Shown here piece after piece: positions 1 through 8,700 of a stretch of DNA of 34,898 nucleotides. The notes under the pieces are model-generated. The model was not told the DNA's origin. It ran no database searches and saw only the letters and a list, made by a program, of their open reading frames with translations. The DNA comes from an uncultured Roseburia sp. GTDB lineage: Bacteria; Bacillota; Clostridia; Lachnospirales; Lachnospiraceae. The stretch is taken from positions 1 to 34,898 of the forward strand of contig CANTEO010000026.1 of the NCBI GenBank assembly GCA_947652855.1. Reading direction: 5' to 3'. The number at the start of each line of letters is the position of its first letter. Position 1 is the stretch's first letter. The translations under genes and the position numbers were made by a program.

Positions 1-48
1 ACACGGTTCATACCCGTGGTGTCGAGAGTTCAAATCTCCCTTCCGCTA
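1..48 (+). tRNA. tRNA-Met (CAT), 3' part only
   Basis: The window opens inside a tRNA. The anticodon arm is visible: stem CACGG and CCGTG around the 7-base loop TTCATAC, giving anticodon CAT. It is followed by a 5-base variable loop, a T arm with loop TTCAAAT (one stem mismatch), and the acceptor 3' strand TTCCGCT with discriminator A at 48. No CCA is encoded. The anticodon stem lacks the three stacked G-C pairs of initiator tRNA, so elongator Met is the best call. A CAT-anticodon tRNA-Ile2 cannot be fully excluded because the 5' half is outside the window. Confidence 0.8.
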
Positions 49-57
49 CTGAAAGGT

Positions 58-96
58 CCTCAAAAACGAGAATGATGTTTTTTGAGGGCTTTTTTT
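58..96 (+). terminator. Rho-independent terminator after the tRNA
   Basis: CCTCAAAAAC (58-67) pairs with GTTTTTTGAGG (77-87) around a short loop, followed by a T-rich run at 90-96. It ends the tRNA transcript. Confidence 0.8.
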
Positions 97-111
97 ATGC
101 ATATTTATAAT
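82..111 (+). promoter_or_regulatory. Possible promoter of the LTA synthase-like gene
   Basis: TTGAGG (82-87), an 18-base spacer and TATAAT (106-111) form a sigma-A-like promoter. The -35 lies in the 3' arm of the tRNA terminator. The -10 is perfect but the -35 is weak, so this is moderate support only. Confidence 0.4.
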
Positions 112-161
112 TCAGTATGCGATTCAAGCATCGAAGTGAAAAAACGGAAAGAGGTTTCGCT

Positions 162-2102
162 ATGTTTGGAAGAGTTACATTTCATATCACGAAAAGGAAT
201 TTAGTCAGTTGTGCGGCCATTGCCGCGTTGTCTGTGTTTGCGCGTGTTGCTTACGGGATTTCCCTGTTCAATATGGCGGCGTTCATTTTGCTCTATTTTA
301 TTGTGAAAAACCTGGAGGTTGAATGGAAGGAAGCGTTTCAAGTGTTTTTGGCGCCTGCGGCGATTGTGTTGGGGAGCGCGTTGACGGCCTGGTCGATGCA
401 GTATCTGTTGCTTGTGGAGGATCTGCGGGGCAGGCTGTCGGGGCAGAAGTTTTTTTTGAACATTTGCTGCGTCCTGGTGGTGTATCTTGCCGTGCAGATT
501 TGCATGAACCGCGTGGGGGCCGCCTGCGTCGTGGCGCACATTCTTTTGATGGCGTTTGCGGGGGTGAATTTCTTTGTCTATGAATTTCGGGGGAATGAGC
601 TTACGTTTGCGGATGTGCGCGCGTTTTCCACAGGGTTAAGCGTAGCCTCGAGCTATCGGTTTTCATTGAACGCGCAGGCGATGAACGTGATCCTGCTTTC
701 GGCGCTGTATGCCGCCGCGGCCTTAAAGCTTCAAATGAAGAGCAGGAAGGCATGGAGGATGCGCCTTGCGTGCCTTTCCCTGGCCTCGCTTTCCGTTGTG
801 TACGTCTCGAGGGAGACGGTTGGCACAGTGACGGAGACATGGGAGCAGAAAGGGACGTATCAGAATGGCTATCTGCTGAATTTTGGCCTGGGCATACGGG
901 ATTCGTTTATTAAGAGGCCAGAGGGCTACTCCAAAGAATTCATAGACGGCCTGGAGGGGAAATATAAAGAAGGAAAAGGGGAGGCGCCGTCTGCAAAGAG
1001 GGAGAATCCGGTCATTATTGCAATTATGAATGAATCGTTTGCGGATTTGCGGACGCTTGGAAATTTGCAGACAAGCGAACCGGTCATGCCCTTTTTTGAC
1101 TCTCTGTCTGAAAATGCCGTCAAGGGCTATGCGTTAGCGTCTGTGTACGGATCGAAGACTCCAAATTCGGAATGGGAGTTTTTGACGGGCAACAGCATGG
1201 CGTTTTTGCCTTCCGGCTCTGTGGCGTATCAGCAGTATGTAGAGGAGGAAAATGCGTATTCCCTCGTGGACGCCTTGAAAGAGGAGGGCTATGCCTGCGT
1301 CGCCATGCATCCCTACTATGCGACGGGATGGAGCCGGGACGCGATTTATCCAATGCTTGGCTTTGATGAAATGTATTTTTTGGACGAGTTCGATCAAAGT
1401 AACCTCATGCGTAAATACGTGCCGGATGAGACGCTGTATGAGAAAATGATCGCGCGCTTTGAGGCGGCCGGGGATGAGGAAAGCCTGTTTTTGTTTGGGG
1501 TGACGATGCAAAATCACGGTGGGTATCGGGATGCTTACGATAATTTTAAGACAGATGTGCGTGGCTTAAATATCCGATACGCCGACGTGAACCAGTATCT
1601 TTCCCTTGCGCGTCAGTCGGATTTGGCTTTGGAGAAGCTGATTACATATTTTTCGCAGGTGGACCGTCCTGTCGTGATCTGTTTTTTCGGGGATCATCAG
1701 CCGGGCTTAAACACCGGGTTTTATCGAAAGATTAATGGAAAAGGGCTGTCGGGCCTTTCGCTGGAGGAATTGGAGGAGCTGTTCATGGTCCCGTTTTTTA
1801 TATGGACGAATTATGAGAGCGAAAGTCAGGCGGTTGACTGCACCAGCATTAATTATTTGTCCACAATGCTTTTGGAGCGGTCCGGAATAGAGCTTCCGGC
1901 GTATAACCGGTTTTTGTCCGATTTAATGGATGCGGTTCCGGCAATCAATGCAAGGGCGTATTATTCCAAGCAGTATGGGAAATACGTGCATTTTGGAGAT
2001 GGGCCGCGCGATGAGGAGGAATGGGTCGAAGCGTATCGGAATTTGCAGTATAATGGAATGTTTGATGAGAAGGAGAAAAGCAAGGTGTTTTTTGGGCGGT
2101 GA
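162..2102 (+). CDS. LTA synthase family membrane sulfatase-fold protein
   Basis: Likely a polyglycerol-phosphate transferase or related alkaline-phosphatase-superfamily enzyme acting on the outer face of the membrane, as LtaS does in lipoteichoic acid synthesis. About five hydrophobic segments fill residues 15-140, with another stretch near 175-215. The extracellular catalytic domain follows from about 280. Family landmarks are visible: a metal-site Glu in IMNESF (E291), the candidate nucleophile Thr in SKTPNSE (T333), and the metal-site pair D511-H512 in FFGDHQPG. The start at 162 is chosen because GGAAAGAGG lies 7 bases upstream; the in-frame ATG at 117 has no such site. The product is 646 aa, the usual LtaS size. 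The exact substrate (glycerol phosphate or another head group) cannot be read from sequence. Confidence 0.85.
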   Translation: MFGRVTFHITKRNLVSCAAIAALSVFARVAYGISLFNMAAFILLYFIVKNLEVEWKEAFQVFLAPAAIVLGSALTAWSMQYLLLVEDLRGRLSGQKFFLNICCVLVVYLAVQICMNRVGAACVVAHILLMAFAGVNFFVYEFRGNELTFADVRAFSTGLSVASSYRFSLNAQAMNVILLSALYAAAALKLQMKSRKAWRMRLACLSLASLSVVYVSRETVGTVTETWEQKGTYQNGYLLNFGLGIRDSFIKRPEGYSKEFIDGLEGKYKEGKGEAPSAKRENPVIIAIMNESFADLRTLGNLQTSEPVMPFFDSLSENAVKGYALASVYGSKTPNSEWEFLTGNSMAFLPSGSVAYQQYVEEENAYSLVDALKEEGYACVAMHPYYATGWSRDAIYPMLGFDEMYFLDEFDQSNLMRKYVPDETLYEKMIARFEAAGDEESLFLFGVTMQNHGGYRDAYDNFKTDVRGLNIRYADVNQYLSLARQSDLALEKLITYFSQVDRPVVICFFGDHQPGLNTGFYRKINGKGLSGLSLEELEELFMVPFFIWTNYESESQAVDCTSINYLSTMLLERSGIELPAYNRFLSDLMDAVPAINARAYYSKQYGKYVHFGDGPRDEEEWVEAYRNLQYNGMFDEKEKSKVFFGR

Positions 2103-2151
2103 GGCGCAGGGCTTTGCAGAAACAGGATATGCAAAAAACAGGAAAAAGAAT

Positions 2152-2180
2152 TTGTCTTTCAGCAGCTGTTGTTGTAAAAT
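2152..2180 (+). promoter_or_regulatory. Promoter of candidate 6S-like RNA
   Basis: TTGTCT (2152-2157), a 17-base spacer and TAAAAT (2175-2180). No reading frame follows. Instead a highly structured segment ends in a T-run, which argues for an RNA gene. Confidence 0.45.
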
Positions 2181-2186
2181 AGAATG

Positions 2187-2340
2187 GAAAGAAAGCCTGC
2201 CGTTTGAAGGGCCTGTCCCTGTAGGGCGTTTCCCGGGCTTTTGAGGCTGCGGTTCGCTTTTGCGGAGCCTTTGGCCCGGGAGATTGGTTATCCACCTTGA
2301 CCGACTTTTACGAAAGATAAAGCGGGGGCAGGCGTTTTTT
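2187..2340 (+). ncRNA. Candidate 6S-like small RNA
   Basis: A segment of about 154 nt lies between a promoter-like sequence and a T6 run. A closing stem pairs GCCTGCC (2195-2201) with GGCAGGC (2327-2333). A long apical rod is formed by TCCCGGGC (2231-2238) with GCCCGGGA (2274-2281), with an inner GGCT/AGCC helix. Between the two stems lies a large asymmetric open region whose 3' side holds CACCTTGACC and a small hairpin CTTT-TACG-AAAG. Rod, open central bubble and closed ends are the hallmark of 6S RNA, which sequesters housekeeping RNA polymerase. The identification rests on shape, size and promoter, not on an alignment; another structured RNA is possible. Confidence 0.5.
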
Positions 2341-2368
2341 AAGCGTTTGGCAGAGATTTCTTTTGTTT

Positions 2369-2441
2369 AAAAACCTCCTCTTTTCAGTATGGAGAAGCGT
2401 TGCTTCAAAGCGGCATATTTTCTTGGAAACAGGAGGTTTTT
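2369..2441 (+). repeat. 11-bp inverted repeat with 51-nt loop
   Basis: AAAAACCTCCT (2369-2379) and AGGAGGTTTTT (2431-2441) are perfect inverted copies. The loop contains its own hairpin GAAGC-GTT-GCTTC (2394-2406). It could be a terminator, a leader element or a remnant of a small mobile repeat. No gene lies inside. Confidence 0.45.
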
Positions 2442-2480
2442 ATTTCCAGCCTTTTATCGGCCGGAAAACAGGAAGATGAA

Positions 2481-2509
2481 TTGACAAAAGGCAGGCCAGG
2501 CTATATAAT
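2481..2509 (+). promoter_or_regulatory. Consensus sigma-A promoter of a small RNA
   Basis: TTGACA (2481-2486), exactly 17 bases, then TATAAT (2504-2509): a perfect vegetative promoter. Transcription would start near 2516. A terminator follows after only about 85 bases. Confidence 0.75.
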
Positions 2510-2515
2510 GAACAA

Positions 2516-2601
2516 ATAAAACGGGATAAGCGTCATAATTGGAGTGCAATATGACGAACCTCCCGAACGTGCTCTGTGGATACAGTCGGCAGAGTTTTTT
2601 T
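2516..2601 (+). ncRNA. Unidentified structured RNA or riboswitch-like leader
   Basis: This is a promoter-to-terminator unit without an ORF. The hairpin CGTCATA (2531-2537) with TATGACG (2550-2556) carries the loop sequence GGAG (2541-2544). An outer helix CGGGA (2522-2526) with TCCCG (2561-2565) can enclose it. CTCC (2560-2563) can instead pair with the loop GGAG as a pseudoknot, so the two pairings compete. A terminator CTCTG (2572-2576) with CAGAG (2590-2594) and seven Ts ends the unit. I do not recognise it as a known riboswitch class. It may be a free small RNA or an attenuating leader of the GH101 gene, which starts about 180 bases further on. Confidence 0.55.
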
Positions 2602-2777
2602 CTCTCTTTATTTAAGCGTTGCGGCGGCCCGCAGCTTAAACTTACGGAAATCGCCCCTTGGAGAAAGGCGTTTGTTGGGCTTTTTTAAAAGGCGGGGGAT
2701 TTTATAAAACAAGGATTCCGAGGCTTATGACCAAGGGCTTGGGGTTCAAAACACTATTTTAATAAAAAGGAGGTATA
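2602..2777 (+). other. GH101 upstream region
   Basis: The stretch contains a strong hairpin, TTAAGC (2612-2617) with GCTTAA (2634-2639) closing an inner TGCGG/CCGCA helix, and a T6 run near 2681. No convincing promoter is seen here, so GH101 transcription may start at the 2481 promoter and depend on readthrough of the 2601 terminator, or use an unrecognised promoter. The ribosome binding site AAAGGAGG lies at 2766-2773. Confidence 0.4.
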
Positions 2778-2783
2778 TTGGTT

Positions 2784-5700
2784 ATGAGGAAATGTAGTTT
2801 TACGAAACTACTCAGCTGTATGCTGGCCTTTGTGCTGGCATTCACGCCTGTTTTGTCGGCGTTCCCGACAGTCCAGGCGAAGGCGGCTCAAAGCACGGTG
2901 TGGTATCACGTGGAAGCAGGAAGCGGAAGTGGGAACGGTCATAACTATTCTCAGCCGGGCAATGCATCAGTTTTGGTGCATCAGGATAAGAGGATGACGA
3001 TAGGCGACACATTCAGCTTTACAGTTGAGAAGCAGACTGGAGAGGATGGCAAGGGCCAGAATGCGAGGCTTGGATTTTTCTATACATACACAGATGACAG
3101 CAACTGGCTGTATGTGGGGATGAATCCGAATGGCTCATGGTATTATGAGTACAAGGTGGGTGGAAGCGGAGGGTATCCGTCTCTGTCTCTTCCGGATATT
3201 ACGGATGGGACTACTGCTGAAATGTCCATTCGGATGGATCGGGAAAAATTAGTCGTTACCGTGAATGGCGAGAAGGCGGAAGTGAACAATCAGGACTTTA
3301 TCGCATTGGCAGAAGCTGTCGGCAATGAAGGGCAGTTTGGGTTCCGGGCCGGTTACTGGGAAAACGAATCCGGGAACACCATGTTCCGCTTTAAGGATGC
3401 AAAAGTGGGAAGCGAGGATCTGGGTGGAACGTGGGAGTTTTTGGCAGAGAATGCAAATCAGGTGTTTGAGGAGCAGGTAGTTCCCGTACATACGGTGAGC
3501 GGCAAGGTGCAGAACAAAGACGGCGCCGCCATAGAAGGCGCAAAGGTCCGCGTTGGCTCTGAAGGCGCGACGACGGATGCAAACGGCGCGTTTTCTGTTG
3601 ACGTAGAGGAAGGAACCTATACGGTGTCGGTATCTGCGCGGGGCTATCAGGCATATTCGAAAGATGGGGTTGAGGTGACTGCTGACCTGACGTTGGAGCC
3701 GATTGTGATGGCGGCGAAAGAGGCGATCACAAGCAGCGCCTCTATCCAAAAGGATTCGGTGAAGGCGGTCATTGGCGAGAAATTCCCTCAGGTATATGAA
3801 TATGAGCTGACGGATGGCGCGGAGACGAAGAAAATTGCCGGACAAAACCAGAAGCACTTGAATCAGGTGAAGGTGAACGGCGTCGCGATCACCCCAGTGG
3901 AGCCGACAGGGAAATCCGTAGAGATCAATGCGGACAATGCCGTATATCCAATGGCGCTGAAGGATGCTGCGGCAAAGATCGACATGGAGATGACGGTGAA
4001 GGTTTCCGTTGCGGAAAACGACTTGACATGGGAAGTGACCGAAATCAAGAAAAATGAAGGCTGTGAGAAGATTCATTCGATTGAAGTGCCTGACTTGAAT
4101 TTGGTGACGGTGGATGATATGCAGTCAGGCGCGCAGTTTATGGGCGCGAACGTGTCTTCCAATACTCAGGCGAGCGGCGACTCAAAGGTTACGTTTGAAA
4201 ATGGGTTTGCGCCGAATTCTTCTGCGGGATTTGCGTATGGCTTTTTGTCTGCGGATGGGGTCACGGCAGGCGTATGGAGTAATTCAGAGAAAGAAAAAGA
4301 TAGGCGCCTGACGAGGAACAACGGCGCGGACTTTATGTCTTTGACAAGCTCAGAATGGTACTATGAGTACAACAATGAGGATAACTTTATCTTTTATAAT
4401 CCGGGTACAGAAGGCAATGCCGAGGATCCAAGGGTGGAGTACAACAACATCCCTCTAAGCGAGCTGCCACAGGCGAAAGTATGCCTGGCAGGGGATTTGA
4501 ACGAGGATGGCGTGTCAGACTGGCAGGACGGCGCGATCGCGTATCGTGACATCATGAACAACCCATATGGATGGGAGGCCATGAAGGATCTTGTGAACTA
4601 CCGTATTTCGATGAACTTCAGCAGCCAGGCGACAAACCCATATTTGAAGGTTGCTGACAGCATCAAGAAGGTGTATCTGGCGACGGATGGCCTTCCGCAG
4701 GCGGTCATGATGAAAGGGTATGGCAGTGAGGGCCATGACTCAGCGAACTCTGAGTACGGAAATGTCGGAGAGCGTATTGGCGGCATTGAAGATTTGAAGG
4801 AATTGAATAAGATTGCGCATCAGTATAATACGGAGATGGGTATTCATATCAACGCGCAGGAGGCATATCCAGAAGCGCAGTCCTTCTCTGATGACTTAAT
4901 TAACGGGCCGAATAATCGTGGATGGGGCTGGCTGGATCAGTCTTACACCATTAACCGTGCCTATGACCTTGGGTCTGGGCTTCGTTACAAACGTCTGCTT
5001 CAGTTGTATGATCAGCTGAACGGCACATCCTTATACGCCAATAAGTGGCCGGGCGTCGTAGGCGAGGGCGGAGATAAAGAAGCTGTCGCTGACGCTGACA
5101 CGATTGCAAAGACGGTTGAGGAAAACGTTGACAACCCGACGAACTTTGATTTCATGTATCTGGACGTATGGTATGGAGATTCATGGGAGACCCGTAAGAT
5201 TGCCCATCAGTTCAACAGCCTTGGCTGGAGGTTCTCCACAGAGTTTGGGTATGAGGGCGAATACGACTCCACATGGCATCACTGGTCGACAGAAGGCCAT
5301 TATGGCGGATCCGGGGCGAAAGGCTTAAACAGCGATGTAATCCGTTTCATCCGCAACCATCAGAAGGATAATTTCGTCCTGAACTGGCCGAAATATGGCG
5401 GGACGGCAGACAACCCATTGCTTGGCGGCTTTGATTTGACGGGATTTGAAGGATGGGGTTCACATAACGATAGTTTTGACACATACATCACCAAGACATT
5501 CTTGGCGAATGTGCCGACGAAGTTCCTTCAGCACTATATGGTTTACAAATGGGAAAACTATGAAGGAGAAGAGGAGTCTCCGGTAGGGAACCATGAAAAG
5601 CAGATCACGTTAAAGAGCGAAGACGGTAAGGACACGGTTGTCGTTGCCAGGAACGAGGATCAGATTACGCCGGTAGATCCAGAAGGCAAGCCGGCAAGCC

Positions 5701-8700
5701 TAAGTGCAGATGCTCATCAGACTTATAACTATGTGGAGAGAACCATTAAGCTGAACGATAAAGTGGTTTTGGACAATGCGAAATATTTGCTCCCATGGAT
5801 TGACTCTGAGACAAAGGAAGAGAAGCTTTACTTCTATGATTATCATGGTGGCGAAAGCGCATGGGATCTGCAGGATGACTGGGCAAGCCTTGCAAATGTG
5901 AAGGTATACAAAATTACGGATATAGGCCGGACAGAGGAAAAAACAGTTAACGTAGAGAACGGCAAGCTGAAGCTGAACGCAGAACGCAACACGCCGTATG
6001 TGGTTGTGAAAGGGACGTCTACGTCTCCGAAGAAGGAAATTGAAGAATGGAGTACAGCGTCGCACGTTAAGGACAGCGGATTTAACGCATATGCCGGCAC
6101 GGGCGATGGAGATGCCCTGGATAGCGGCATCTGGTCAGGCACGGCAGATGAGATGAAGAACGCTAAAGTAGTGCGTATCGGAGAGGCAAATAATGCGACG
6201 GGCACAGGCAATAAGTATCTGCGCATGGACGGCGCGGCTAAGGTGTCCACAGAGATTTCGGGCCTTGAAAAGGGCAAAGATTACGTTGCGCAGATTTATG
6301 TGGACAATGAGAGCGACGCAAAGGCTTGGATTAAGGTAACGCAGGGAAGTGATGAAGTTTCTAATTACACTTTAAAATCTATTGCTCAGAACTACGTGCA
6401 GTGCGATGCGCACAGCACAAGGGCGGTTGCAGGCAGCAATATGCAGAGGATGCTGGTTCCGTTTGTGGCGAAGGCAGCGACGGCGACTTTGACATTGGAG
6501 CGCGAGGCGGGTGAAGGCATCACGTACTTTGACGACATCCGCATCGTGGAGAAAAAAATTGACAACATTCAGGCTGACGGCAGCTTCAAGCAGGATTTTG
6601 AGTCTGTAGTGAGCGGCCTTTACCCATTCGTAATGGGGCCGGCTCAGGGCGTGAATGACCATGTAACGCATCTTTCAGAGCTGCATGCGCCGTATACACA
6701 GGCCGGATGGGGCAATGAGACATTAGACGACGTTTTAGATGGAAAATGGTCTCTGAAGCATCATGGCAGCAACAATGGCATTATTTACCGCACGATTCCG
6801 CAGAACCTTCATATGGAGGCGGGTCAGGCGTATAAGGTCAGCTTCGATTATGAAGCGGGCGTTGACAGCAATTATTATATGGTAATCGGCGAAGGGGAGC
6901 AGGCGCTGCAGTCCCTGGATCTGCTTGAGGTTACGCCTCTTTCGGAAGGGAAAGTGGAAAAGAAGAGCTATTCCTTCGTGATGTCAGGCGCGCAGAGCGG
7001 CCAGTCCTGGTTTGGACTTGCAAGCCTTGGCGGCGGAAGCACGGCTACAGGAACGTCAGACTTCGTTCTGGATAACCTGGTAGTGACGCCTATTGATGTG
7101 AAGATTAACGTGACGGGCGACACTCAAGCGACCTCGTCAGCAAATGCGATTGACATGGAAGTGGTCTTCACTGGCGAAGCTTCGGATGTGACATGGTCTT
7201 CCTCGGATGAGACGGTTGCAATTGCAGTTCCGGATAAGACGGACGGAAAGAAAGCGAAAGTTCATTTTGTGGGATTTGGCGACGCGGTCATTTCTGCAGT
7301 CACGACAGTTGGCGGGGAAGAGATTATCCTGACAACCGTGGTGTCCCTGCTTGAGAGCGAAGAGCTTCCGGAGGATGAGAAGCAGGTTGCCGAGTGGGCG
7401 AACGTATATGCGAATACACAGTCAGAGGCAGACGGAGATGTTGCCGCTAATGCAATTGATGGAAACACAGCGACGCACTGGCATTCAGAATGGTCGCCAA
7501 ATAACTTTGCTGTATCGGAGGATAATCCCGCTAAGCTTACTGTGGAGGCAAAAGACGACATTGAAGGAATGAATCGTCTCATGTTTACGCAGAGGTCAAG
7601 TAATACAAACGGAATCGTAGTAAAATATAAGGTAGTTGTCGGCACGGAATTTGATCCTGCGACGCATGAGGTGTCGGGCGACGTGGTAGAGACAGAAGTA
7701 AGGAATACGAAGAATCCGGCCAACGGCCAGACGGAATCCTGCATCCTTCCGGAAGGAGCGAAGGGGAAATACGTTCAGATTCAGGTGCTGAACGGCATGG
7801 GAGGCTTTGCCTCTATAGCGGAAGTTGCGCTGGATAAGGTGAAGAACAATAACACGCCAGATGAGAATCAGAACCTGATTGATAACATCAAAGAGGCGGC
7901 AAAGGCTGACGTAGAGGAAGCGACCGGAGTTATTGATGAGAATAAGACGGGCAATGACGGTAAAGAGTATACCGTAGACGCTTGGAAAGAACTGAATGAG
8001 AAGAAAGATGCGTTTGAGAATGCGGACGATAAGGTAACTGCGTCACAGCTGGCTCAGATGCGTCAGGAAATGGTTGCCGCGACGAATAAATTTAAGGAGC
8101 TTAAGGAGTCAGGCGCGCTTGGTGCGCAGCAGACGCTGAGCGACACGTTGGCAGGCGTTTCTGAAATTAAGGATAAGGGCAATGAAGGCAACGCGAACTA
8201 TACAGCAGAAAGCTGGAGCACTTTCCTGTCAGCATACAATAAGGCAGAGAAAGGCAAGAATTCAGATGATAAAGAGGCATTAGAAACTCTGAATACGAAA
8301 CTTGCAGACGCGGCAGGCAAATTAGTGACTGTTCTGGCTGACGCGCAGGAGAAGCTGACAGCGGCTGTGGCAGCGGCGACGGAAGTGAAGGCAGCAGGCC
8401 AGAAGGATTACTCGAATGAGAGCTGGAATGCATTCCTTGCAGCGTTGGATGCGGCTGAAAAAGGCAAAGATTTGACAGATACGGCGGCAATTAAGACGTT
8501 GACGGACGCGCTTGCAGACGCGCAGAAGAACCTGACGGAAGTGAAAGGCCTTGAAGCGGCGAAGCAAGCAGTTACAACTGTGATTACAGCGGCTACGGCT
8601 CTTAAGAACGCAGGGAAAGGCGATTATACGGATGCATCCTGGAATGCATTCCTTGCGGCGCTGGATGCAGCAGAGAAAGGGAAGAATTCTTCTGACCCTG

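Noticed and set aside
2301..2340. Simple terminator for the LTA synthase-like gene
   Set aside because: The 3' arm GGCAGGC pairs with a segment 130 bases upstream that closes the whole structured RNA, so an RNA gene explains it better, though it may also stop readthrough.
3249..4076. Long minus-strand frame inside the GH101 gene
   Set aside because: Antisense shadow of a clear coding gene; no start signals or family features.
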